From Tigriopus japonicus (Eukaryota > Arthropoda > Copepoda > Harpacticoida > Harpacticidae): 64,000 nucleotides of DNA. The stretch spans positions 7,449,417-7,513,416 of the forward strand of contig CM021317.1 in the NCBI GenBank assembly GCA_010645155.1. The letters are read 5' to 3'. A program made the translations under genes and the position numbers. The notes below the pieces were generated by a model, which saw nothing but the letters and a program-made list of their open reading frames with translations, was not told where the DNA came from and did no database searches. Positions 53,430-64,000 of the stretch are shown here, piece by piece; the stretch's first letter is position 1, and the number at the start of each line of letters is the position of its first letter.

Positions 53430-55925
53430 TTTTAGGGAATAAATCAAATTTCCCGCTTAAATGTGTCAATATTATGAAACCTCGACTTTAAAAATATGAA
53501 CATTTGCCGGATTTTCGAACAAATTCACTGTAAGATGCCAAAGTATGGCGACGTCATTGCCCTTGTCACCAGTCTGGAGTAGGTGCAAGCATGGAGCCGA
53601 TGTCGGGGTGTCGACTGTATTCACACCGGCCTTTTGAGTGAACACCTACAAGATTTCGTGATTTTTTCAATCATACGAAAATTGTTCTACACGAACGGTG
53701 TCACATCCAGTGCCGGTGACTCGGTGTCAGGGTCTGAGGGTCGTCGTCGGTGTCAAAAATGCCAGTGTCATACATCCCTAAACTCTAGTGCAGGCTTGCT
53801 AGGTGGTATCAAACATCTGTGGTATCAAACCAACACTGCCAAAAGTTGTCTAAAAAACTGCCAATTATAACCTTTCACGGCAAGCGTTTGAACACACCTG
53901 ATGAAAGAAACACATGAAACAAGGTTCTTCTTAAGTGAACAATATAGGTATTTTCCTTCATATCTGGCTTACTTATTGCAGGTTATTTTGGGGCATATTT
54001 GGCCTCCTTTTTCCGCATTTATATGGGCACTTTTTGATGTGCTTATTTGCCAAATTCCAACAGCCCTTGTCATCAGGTATAGATTTAAGGCGACTCTTCA
54101 AGATTGCATTTTCAAGTTCACATTTGTTCGCAAATACAACAGAACCAATGGAACACCAAACTTTCTATTGAAATTGAGGGAATGTCGCACATTTTTTGAT
54201 TTGGTCAAAAATCATGATATCTGTGTTTGCCCTACTTTTACATATTAGTTAGGATCAAACCTACATAAGATACACAATTTCGGTAAGAAAATAAATAATA
54301 GCTTTGACACAAGGAAAATCAATATACCCTGTCTTAAGAGGCTGAATCTAAATTCCGTGTTTTTAATCATCTTGACGAAACCAAAATTTCAGAGTTTCTC
54401 GAGTATCAGTCAAGCCGTGAGTTGAAATGAGCCATGTAGACTTTATTGAATCATCGCAAAAGTATGCAGAAATCATCAAAAGGATTAAAAGTATTCGACT
54501 TATTGACTAGCACTTTATCACAACAATTTATTGACATTTGACTAGAACGCACAAGCCTATTCGTCATTGGCCAGTATGAACCATTAATGATGCAGGTCTT
54601 TCAGTTTCTACTCTAAATCCCAATAACATACTCTGTCTCAATATCAAAGTGAAATCTACCAAGCTATCCCCATGAATTATTGACATGCAATGTTTAATCC
54701 CTCAACCTTTTTAAGTATGGAACACTCACTCACTCAAAAAGATTCTATCAACTGCAAGGAACACAGGCAGCCACAAGTGGTCGATTTGACTCAGGGCGAC
54801 CAGATGCTTCTTATTGGATTCGGACAGAATCTGAAATAGATTATGACAGAACCGGAGAAATTTCAAAATCTACTTAAAACAGCAAAATTTGTATCATAAG
54901 GTAGTTTTCATAAAGATCTATTATGACTAGGGAGCCAAAACATAATATTTAACTAACATTTCGATTCCATACTATTTTCCTGTCTGAGAGCATGCTGATT
55001 ATTTCGCAATTGTGATTAGTGATGTGACTTGGGCGCTTGGGCAAGCTTTTTTCGTGACATCGTACACTGGGGTCGCCAAATAACCTTGAGTGAAATGGTA
55101 TTCCCTTCTGCCTACCTATCTTCATAAACCGATTTTTCATTAAGAAGTACTGAAACGCGCCCCTGACTTTTGTAACTTTGGATCAGGGTTGCAAATTAAA
55201 CTCAAATTTGTGTTTGCTTGAGTAAGTTAGTAAAGCACAAAATCTCCATTAGGTGACCCTACCTTGCAACCTCCCGTGAAAAAACTTGCCCAAGCCCAGA
55301 TTTCACATCACTAATTGTAATTGCTTTTTATTTTTATTTTCTTGAATATTTCGGCCTTTAATTACTTCCTTGACATCCCCAATTTTTCATGCGGTTCAGG
55401 AAAAACGCTTAAAATGTTCTACCCTGTGGCAAATTTGAGCCTTTTTAAATCTGAGGTCGAATTCTAGTGAACTTCTATTTTTTTGAAATAAAATTATTCC
55501 TAGGCATCGTTTTTATGCAATTCTTGAAACACAAAAAATCCTTCAAATGGCCACTAAATCTTCAAATAATGTCAGGGCCCAAAATCCTTTAAATTTTCAC
55601 CAATTATCCCAAGACGAGTCTTAAGCAGACTATTTCAAAACTTTTCAATCAACTATTTGGGTATAAAAACATTTAAAAAGCCATTTTGACCAACCAAAAT
55701 TTGCCCCCTAAATATGACGGATTAGGGAGAGTGAATTGACAGAATCAGGATTAATTTAGTTTTCAGACAAACAAGTAATTCCAATTCGGACAGAATGAGG
55801 ACAGATTTTTGCTCTCGGGTAGAGAGAAAATTGTACGAATTGGCTGAAAGAATTCTGATTTTTGGACGGAAAATCAGACACCAGGTCACCCTGATTTGAA
55901 TGTATGTGTGTTTACCTGTACCAGC
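53430..55925. other. Gene-free stretch with repeat fragments
   Basis: Bases 53790-53880 share the words CACTGCCAAAAGTTGT and ACTGCCAATTA with 41440-41505 inside the hAT element at 41130. Bases 55165-55315 are the short copy of the repeat at 33296. No gene is recognised. Confidence 0.4.
55165..55315. repeat. Shorter copy of the 33296 repeat
   Basis: Begins CAGGGTTGCAAATTAAACTC and ends CTTGCAACCTCCCGTGAAAA plus CAGATTTCACATCACTAA, matching both ends of 33296-33625 but lacking about 150 bp from the middle. Confidence 0.6.
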
Positions 55926-55933
55926 GTTGCCAA

Positions 55934-57220
55934 CAGGGCTGCCAGATGGCGGTTTGGCCCGCCAGATTTTGGTGTATCTGGCGGTTTGAGGCCTCGTCTG
56001 GCGGCGAGATTTTTTATTTGGCGGGACGGAAAAATCAGGCGGTATTCTGGCGGTTTACGTTACAGTCTGGCGTTGGGAAATTTCTGTTTGGCGGGGAAGA
56101 ACATTATGACAAGTTTCTGGCGGTATTTAACTGAAAATCGTGAAATTTGGCGCATTTTCTTTGATATTGTAGAATTAGTTGAAACACAATAGTGTCACAC
56201 TCTTCTTGCAGAATTCAGCATAACAGAGCTCGAAGTTACAGCCTTAGTTACAAAAAATAATGTGACCATTTTTTGGCCCATCGTTTTTCTCTTTTTTTAG
56301 TTAACTTTCCTGCAATTTCAGATAAACAACCAAAAGTAGTCATAAAAGTAATCATAATTTATACATTTTGCTATGAAAATCTTATAATTAATATAAGAGA
56401 GTGCTGGGCCGTTGAAATTAGTCGTGGTAAGCTTGAAGATTTTAGCAAATAGAAGATGCTTTTCAAGCTGAAAAAGGGGCAAGCAAAATGCGCTAGATTG
56501 GAAAAAAATGTGCTGGCATTGTAAATAAAGTGTGTTGGGAAGAAAAGATATATGCTTGAATGGTTAACAAAGTGTATTGGATGGCAAATCAATTTTTTGC
56601 AGTGACAAACTCAAATGTCAAAGAAACAGAAGAGTTTTTAAGGAAATACAAAAAAGCTTTAAAAAATACGATTTTGCGTGTTTCTGTTGGGTAAAACATG
56701 GCTATTGAATTGCAAGAAATGCCAAAAAATCAAACTTTGTAAATATTTGGGTAAAAGGCCAAACAACTAATACACAAAATTTCCAAATGTTTCAACATGT
56801 TTCAACTACTTACAAAAGCAACATTTTTTGGGTACAAAACATTTTGAAAGTTTCACACTCATGATTATTAGCTTGAATATGATGGTGGTATGCTTTATTT
56901 TTTGTCTTATTTGGTCTAACTGATAAACTCAAATTCAAAGTCTCATTCTATCTAAATGAGAGCAAATGTGTGCGAAAAATGTGCCTTATTAAACTGTATC
57001 AACCCAAAGGATACTTGATAACTTCAACTCAATTATCTTTATTGATGAAAGGTTGGTACATGATGATATGTCTGCTCTAGAACAAATGCATAGTGAAGGA
57101 ACTGGAATCAAGCGTTATTCTGGTGGTTTTTTTGAAAAAAATCTGGCGGCGAATTTCGATATCTGGCGTTTTTGACAGGTTGATCTGGCGTTTTTGGTCT
57201 CCAATTACCTGGCAGTCCTG
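55934..57220. mobile_element. Non-autonomous hAT element (1287 bp) with TCTGGCG subterminal repeats
   Basis: The left end CAGGGCTGCCAGAT and the right end, inverted, CAGGACTGCCAGGT are flanked by a perfect 8-bp duplication GTTGCCAA (55926-55933 and 57221-57228). The motif TCTGGCG or TTGGCGG recurs about nine times in the first 190 bp and about three times near the right end, as expected for subterminal transposase-binding sites. The interior is AT-rich and non-coding. Confidence 0.88.
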
Positions 57221-57228
57221 GTTGCCAA

Positions 57229-59478
57229 TGCCAGGTTTCAAGGATAGCTCGCGGCCAAATTTCAAATCAGAAGTTGTCCTTGGTCTTGGCGGCCATAAAT
57301 GATGAAAAGTTGCCACTGGGAAGCCTTTTGTTCTAATTTCTAAATCATTGGTTTTTGCAAAGAAATTTCATTATATTTCAGTAAAAATAGTGGGCATATT
57401 TCAAGTTTCTGTGGATTTTTTTGGTAATGTGGTGCCTGGGCCCAAAGGATTGACTACCCCACCTCCCAAAATAATTGGATGAACAAAAATGCAAATTGAA
57501 ATGATGTGACGAAACAAAAGTTCATCAGAAGAAATGGTTAAGAGCACCTGATACACGCACGACCGAGCTACGCTTGGTATTCTAATCAATTTCCCCAAGT
57601 ATTCTCCCTCTACTGATAGAGTTCAACTTGATTTTCAATCTTTTAAGTCATCTTGCTACTTTGCTGAGACTGTCAATTTACGTAAGACTGTATCCTTATC
57701 ATTTCCGTGATAAAAGGGCTCATTTGTAGAAAAAAATCAAAAAGTAATTGTTAAATGAACGTATTCAAATCAGTGCTACAAACTTTTTGTAGAAACTGAA
57801 ACAAAAAAGAATTTTTTTGTTCATGCTACTTTCTCAAAACATAATCGTTCCTCCATTTGGCTTTTTAAAAAATCTCCATCAAAGAACGCTCGCTCGAACG
57901 CATGCCCGGGCAAACACGGTCGCTTTCAAAGTGACGCTTTTCTTGACTCGAATTTCAGGTGGCTCCCTCTGAGAAGTACATTTTGCTCACTCTCGACTGA
58001 AGAGAGCAGCTCCCCCTATAATCACAGCAGAACCTTGAACTATTTTAGAGGGATTGAAGTATTGGCAAGTTGAAGTAGCACTAGCTGATTTTGGCCGGCG
58101 CGAGAGCGCTTCAAAATTCAAAACAAGGCTTCGAGTGATTGCTTTTCATCCGCTCGTTGATTTAGGGCGATGTGGAGAAAAGGAGGCCAAATTTTGACGA
58201 ATATCCGTAAATTGGGTTGATGAAGGCTTCTAAATGGGGAGAAAGACTTAGAGACTTTCAGTATAGACTTTCAGTTATGTGTTATGAAAATAGAGAAAGA
58301 GAGAAAAAATATTGAAATGTACAGTGCATGTCATTAAACAATAGTGAACAATCGTTGGATGTGATGAAGGCTGTCAAAAGATAAAACCAAACAAATGGGA
58401 ATGAAAGCAAATTAAAGCTCAAACCTAATTTTGTTTTGTTTCGGAAATGTTTTTTTACCACATTTGATACTTGAAATTTGCAATACGCCATTGTAACTTG
58501 TGACTGAGTAGGATAATGATGCGATAAGAGTCATGAATTGGACAAGGAACAAAAGCAAAGAGCATCAATCTGAACTTTTGAAAAAAAAATTGTTTGAAAC
58601 AACTTAGTTTTCACAAAATTTAAATTAAATAGAAACTAGATAAATGATAAAATTGACTTATTGCTTGCTCGTCCATGCCCCATGCTTGTTTCGTCGCAAC
58701 AATTTGTAGACTTCAATATACTTTTTCCGTGCAAATTGGTACACCCATCTTGAGACTATTAAATAAGAAAGTTAGCCTTGTTCATCATGAAAGCGAATCC
58801 AAATAAGTCCCTTGTTGCCATAACTGATTTGAATGTTTTTAGGCAATATGTAAGGATAACCTTTGCACGCACGATCTGTTGCTTCATTTTTGTCGGTTTC
58901 CAACTTGTTTTTTTTTACACATGAGAGGCTAATCAGTAGTGATGGAAACAATCCAATCACCAATCATTTTCACGATAGGTTGCCAAAGTAGGTCTGCCAA
59001 TTAGCCTTCTGATTCTATCATTTTTCTGTTTAATGCTATGAGGAAAAAAGCTTTCCTCTTGAGATCAAGGCAAATGGCACCCCCTAATTTATTCGACTTT
59101 GGATCAGGGGCGCTATGTAAAGAGAACTTGCTTCTTGATTTTGCAAGATGGTGTAAGGGGTGATGGTAAACCTAAAGCTAGCAACCTCATGTGAGGAAGA
59201 TTGAAAGATTGGATTTTTCCATCAGTACTAATCGTAATAAATGAGCAATGGTTGTTTCTTAATGCAACTTAAATAAAAAAGACAAGTTCTTGACAATAAT
59301 TGCAAATATGTGCAATATTTTGTCTGAAAATATATATCAAGGAAATGAAGATCCTGGTGTGCAATGCCATTTTCATTATGTGCTATTATGTATATGTGTA
59401 TTAGGGGATTTTTTTTTATCCTCGAGTGTTCACACCTCTTGGCATTAACATAAATCCATTTTCAAATGTTAGACTCCA
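57229..59478. other. Gene-free stretch
   Basis: A more GC-rich patch at 57890-58150 stands out, but no exon, promoter motif pair or repeat could be assigned. The remainder is AT-rich non-coding. Confidence 0.35.
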
Positions 59479-59578
59479 GAGGCTAGTTTTTTAAGACGCA
59501 AAGATCGATCTTAAGATCGTACTTTAGTACTGTAAGTTCGATCTTGAGATCGATCTTTGCGCTTAAAAAACTAGCCTC
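59479..59578. repeat. Foldback element with 40-bp arms
   Basis: GAGGCTAGTTTTTTAAG... (59479-59519) pairs with 59539-59578 across a 19-base centre, with one bulge and one mismatch. Both arms contain AAGATCGATCT. No terminal duplication is evident. Confidence 0.85.
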
Positions 59579-59818
59579 AGATTATTTGTTCAGTTCAGTG
59601 TTGCCAATTTGTATCGATCAGAGTTCAAAGTTAGCTCAGGGTCAGAAAATAAAAGATTAACATTTCAATAGAGTACAGCTTTACATTCTATGGCCAAAGT
59701 GCGAATATAAAAACACATAAAAACGTGCAAAAAAAGAGCAATACGTTGGGTCAATAATGCAAAGTGGCAGTCTCAGACCGAGACACTGTTCAAGCAAAAT
59801 AACTTGCTGAAATTAGCC

Positions 59819-61871
59819 AGGGATAACCTATATAATAGTATAAATACTGGATACGAACTCGCAGAATTTCCTAGCTCGCAACCTCACACGTATGAGGCCG
59901 AGAGTTCGTAAGTAAACAAGAAGTACAAACGGCCATGTTGGGAGTGGAAAATCAAACGGAAATCGACCAAGAGTCCAAAAGATAGTGCACCAATCGGGGT
60001 TTTCTGTGTTTCAAGCGGGTCCAGCCAAGTCCTAGCCTTGGTAAAGGTCAACCCCACGGCTCAAAATCAGTCTGATGTGGGTGTTTTGAAGACATTAAGT
60101 TCAGCCAAGAACGAGTGAATGAAATAGTGAATGAATGAATGACCACATCATGGAGTGCGAATGAACCCCCCACAAGGTGTCTTTTCTACAAGATGACGAT
60201 CAAAGTGATCAAATGAAGTCTAATGATGACAAGGTTACCGGCTACAACCTTCGGAAGTGATAGACCTAACTACAGCAAAAAGAACGAATATGGACCGGAA
60301 TCTGAGCCCAAATTCCTCTTTTGCGCAAAAGGATTAAGAAGAAACTTTCCCACGGACCAAAACGGGGAGTTTCTTTATGCTCATCCATTGAACAACTTAA
60401 GAATATCTTACCATTCCTTGAATTATCAACAACAAAATAGCTGGGTTTTCCGAGCTTATCTATTATCCGATTTGAACGTCTTATTAATATCTTTGAACTT
60501 ACAATTGAACCCATCCATGTATTATCCTGAACTTAACTAACACATGCCAAACTTCGTATGAAATCAAGTTTGTTTTAGGTTGTGTCACCTTGGCATTGTT
60601 CTATAAATGATGGTCCATCCTCAAATTTCTTTTATTATATGGTTGTGTCTTTTAGTTCAGGATAATTCAAGGACAGGTAAGATATTCTTAGGTTGTTCAA
60701 GTTGTCTAATGGATGAGCGTGATAAAAATCCCCGTTTTGATCCGGAGGAGAGTTTGTGGGGTAAATTTGGTTCCTTCCCAAGAGGAATCTGCGTTCGCAT
60801 TAAGGTCCACATGGAACAAAGAAAGAAGAAGTCCTCAGTGTCAAGAATTCGATCAAATGAAGAACAAATTAAGATGACTTCGAAACATATCAGGTGTGGC
60901 TACTAGCAATGGATGGGCTCAATATTTTGATTTGCCTTCTGACTCAGTCAGCCCAAATTGGTGATCTGACAGTCTAACCCGGATTACATGGACCCTCTCA
61001 AAGTCTTGAGAATGAAATGCTCCCACCAAGATTGAATTGTGTGGATTTTTTGACTCAATTTGATTGTTTATTCCTGGACAAAGGGATCTAAGAACTAAGA
61101 AGATCAATGAAACGCTATCAAGCACGTAGAGCCTATCCCTGCAATGAAAAGACATGATCCTCTGATCCTGAAGGACCCTTGGCCCCAGTCCTGCGTGGTC
61201 CTGACCTTCTTGAGCCCCAAGACTTGAAACATTTTCAATCAAATCCACAATCCAGGATTTAATCCTCATGTTTTTCACTTATTTTGTCTCAAGGACGTCG
61301 TGATTGCCTTTGTTCCAATTCCAATCAGGATCAGATGGCTGATCTGATCCAGAACCGTCAAAAGTGCCACTCAATAGTTATAGCCAACAACATCTCCGAC
61401 TTGGACTCCATCTTGTTTCAAAATGAGACTATTCTCATTCCTTCATTTTCCTATAGAAATGGTTCCTGCGTCGTGGAGGTGCTGATGAGGATGGAAGAGG
61501 AGTAACCCTCCAGATATCACCACAGATACTTCTATTTAGCATTGTTTCACAAAAGTTGGACTGATGGGTGAAGCAAGATTCCATCTATGTATTTTCCTGA
61601 TTGTTAAGAGGACTAAAATCCTTTGGAGAGCTGAATGTCAAAAGTTCATGAGACGAGTAAAAGGAGTGCTGGGACCTCTAAAATCAAGGTGAAGAACAAT
61701 TAGTCAATAAATATTAACACAAAAAGTTAACCTGAATGCTTTCAAGATGCATGTTCAACAGTTTTACTCGTTAATAAGGAATAAATAACATTGTGTCAAA
61801 ATATGGCCTCGGCCTCATACCATTTTTTCAAAAATTGGAGTTCGTGTCCACCCCTTTCAGGGGTTCCTGAA
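59819..61871 (+). repeat. 2-kb interspersed repeat of unknown class, copy 2
   Basis: This is the inverted relative of 26490-28472. It begins CAGGGATAACCTATATAATA and ends at the hairpin ACCCCTTTCAGGGGT plus TCCTG; beyond each boundary the two loci diverge. The short frames seen in copy 1 recur: one with HMEQRKKKSSVSRIRSNEEQ (60607-60906) and MSQGRRDCLCSNSN (61284-61505). The frame matching MRPRFVNKKN of copy 1 is broken here. An internal inverted duplication links 60350-60445 with 60650-60775. Confidence 0.75.
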
Positions 61872-63747
61872 TTAGCTGACCCTCGGACTCTGAAGGTGCT
61901 CCAAACAATGGGACAGGCTCACATGAATGAACTCCCACCAACTATTAACGTGTTCAAGTGGAAAAAAATATTCGTCTTCAAGGATGGAAATCTTTCACTC
62001 CAGGGGCGAAATCTGCTTTCTCATTTTTCTCATGCAGCAGACCCTATTTTAGCGCAAAAACAGTTCACAAAGCGAATAGAAGGCTTCTTCATTCAAAATT
62101 ATTCTAATAAGCCTTGCAACGTCAAGGGTTGCGTTACTTGCTTACAAAACACGTAGTCGTTCGAGTTTTTTCCGTCTTGCAAATTCTTGTTTTTCCCTGC
62201 TCAGAAAAAAAGGATAAAAAGCAAAACTGGTATTGATATTGCCCAAATCCTGAATATGGTCCAACGCAACAGAATAGTATTGTGACTTAACTTCTCTTAT
62301 AGAGTTTCCCTTTCTTGACTTCTAAATTTCAAATTTTGGAAATCTTATCTCTCGTCCTTTTCCTCTTTCTCCTATTTTCTATTTTGTGTTGCAGATTTGC
62401 TCCTGTCACACATATCTCTACCGTTTCTTGCCCAGATTCGGGTGAAAACAAGCAACAGCCTATCCAGAATCTGAGGAATATATGTATTTGTTCGAGCAAC
62501 TGAGCGAACAAAAAAAAACAATCATTCCTAAATAAAAAATCATCATCATCATCATCAATTACCAAAATCTGCGATTTTCGTCCAAAATTACATTAATGGG
62601 GAAAATTGTACATGAATGTGGTTAAATTGCCTGTTTCAATGAAACTGATATGGAAATACGCTTAATTTTACGGCAAAGTCAAGACCAAGAAGCAAGAATA
62701 TACAGCGCATTTCATTTGCCACTAGGAATATTTAGTTTATCATCAGACCCGCTAGATAGTTGTTAATGACATTTTACATTGTAGCTACAAAAATGTGCAA
62801 TTTTTGTCCAAAACTACAAAAATTGGGAACATTTCGAAAAATATGTGGAAAAGTGGAAGGGGCAGATTTTTCAATGCCGCTACAAGGAATGGGATTCCCT
62901 GTAAAGAGAGTTAATCATTTATATAGATAAAGATAATAATGTTTATTGCGACAATTTGATGTCATAGGACAATATTTGTTTAAATTTAATAATAATGTTT
63001 ATTGCGACTCTTAGTCATGTCAGGCAGGTCAAAACAGAAGTATAAAATAAAATAGAATTTAGTATAAATTTATATTCAAAATATATCAAAAAATCCGATT
63101 TTTTCTCAAAATAAACTACCAAAAATAATACATATTTCACCGATTTTAAAACACAAATTTGGTGGCCCTGTTGATACATTCGGTCTTCGTTGTCTATAAA
63201 CACAATAACAAAACAAAAGATAAAAACAAAAGAAAAGGCAGTGAGGCCCAAGAGGTAGAATACCCCCATTTTGGAAACATAGATCACAGTATGAGTCAAT
63301 TTAGGGGTAAAAAAGGTAGGAAATTACCACATGGTTATCAAAACCGTTTTATTTTGTTATCAAAATCATGATCAGCATCATATTTTGGAGGACTTGGAGA
63401 CTCTTGTCGGTGATGAACCAAATTTGGCTCTTTTTCAAAAGTTCACTGAGCGACACTTCTACCGTATTACGTGTTCTTTCTTCTTCTGCGATCACTTTCT
63501 GAATCGCCCTCATGAAACGAACCCGAGGGGGTTGCCCTGTCCCAACCAGTGGGTCGAGAAAGTGGGCTGGACGGTCGGTATCTTCGGATTCTTCCGTATT
63601 TGTCACTTCAACTTCTTCTTCGTCTTCTTTGGAATTGGATGGGCGCACTTATTGGGAGGCTACTAAGAACGATGATTGCGCTTCTACTACTACGGCCAAT
63701 GTAAACACGGCCCAGCATGAGCAGGTCAATCCAAACTTATGTCACGT
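61872..63747. other. Gene-free stretch, two weak open frames
   Basis: A plus frame ending at 62156 (its unique part starts ELADPRTLKVLQTMG) begins inside the 2-kb repeat and matches nothing known. ATC microsatellite at 62538-62558. AATAATGTTTATTGCGAC occurs twice (62934 and 62990). A minus frame at 63648-63349 (acidic, then VSLSELLKKSQIW) could be an exon but has no convincing splice sites. Confidence 0.35.
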
Positions 63748-63900
63748 AAGGCTCGGACACATACTCAGTTTTTCTGTGGAGCAGAAATTCCAGACGTTCC
63801 AAGGATTAGGGTCAGCTGACGATCAGCCAACAGCAAACACTACGTTGTGAAACGTCTGGGATTCTGCTCTGCAGCAAAACTGAATATTTATCCGAGCCTT
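63748..63900. mobile_element. Small inverted-repeat element (153 bp)
   Basis: AAGGCTCGGACACATACTCA at the left and, inverted, AAGGCTCGGATAAATATTCA at the right continue as arms of about 50 bp down to CCAGACGTT, around a 50-bp centre. No clear target duplication. Confidence 0.7.
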
Positions 63901-64000
63901 GCAGTCATGTGTCATCATGGGCTTGTTCCGTTTATATTTGATATGATGACTTGTTGGGGAAATCATTTCAGGACAAATTGCAGACTCCTCGTTCCTCCTC

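Overview
This window is eukaryotic nuclear DNA from an animal, most likely an arthropod and plausibly a copepod-type crustacean. The reasons are short GT-AG introns (60-130 bp) next to longer repeat-filled ones, an arthropod-style SMYD methyltransferase with two zinc modules, a divergent NR1-like nuclear receptor, and a heavy load of Tc1/mariner, hAT and Ty3/gypsy elements. The species is inference; no ribosomal or mitochondrial marker is present.

Layout. 1-16 kb is gene-rich: a SMYD-type methyltransferase (-, runs off the left edge), a long coiled-coil protein with a cysteine-rich tail (-), protein disulfide isomerase (-) with a CpG-rich promoter, a single-pass membrane protein with a mucin-like C-terminus (+), and a six-exon FAM161 ciliary/centrosomal protein (+). 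16.5-25 kb is a transposon nest: a mariner fragment, an internally deleted 774-bp mariner with both ends intact, and a 1.65-kb Tc1-like element split by an apparently intact 4.5-kb Ty3/gypsy retrotransposon with 69-bp LTRs. 25-37 kb is gene-poor: one copy of an unrecognised 2-kb repeat, minisatellites, a foldback element and a tRNA-derived SINE. 37.6-39.7 kb holds a nuclear receptor (+). 42.3-53.4 kb holds two minus-strand genes: a ten-exon steryl-sulfatase-like enzyme over 9 kb, and upstream of it an MFSD10-like transporter. 54-64 kb is again gene-poor, with a 1.29-kb hAT element, foldbacks and the second, inverted copy of the 2-kb repeat.

The host genes are unrelated housekeeping or regulatory genes, not a cluster with one function. 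PDI belongs to ER protein folding and carries a UPR-type motif in its promoter. The sulfatase also passes through the secretory pathway and needs formylglycine modification of its CTPSR cysteine.

The most unusual material is: (i) the uncharacterised 2-kb repeat, present as two inverted copies plus a 31-bp end fragment, with its own internal inverted duplication; (ii) the nested gypsy-in-Tc1 insertion with perfect hallmarks (TSD, identical LTRs, tRNA-Ser-like primer site, polypurine tract); (iii) a deleted mariner whose remaining frame fuses the DNA-binding head to the catalytic tail; and (iv) three hAT-type elements each flanked by a perfect 8-bp target duplication. Exon boundaries were set by reading splice sites and reading-frame phase by eye, without transcript support.
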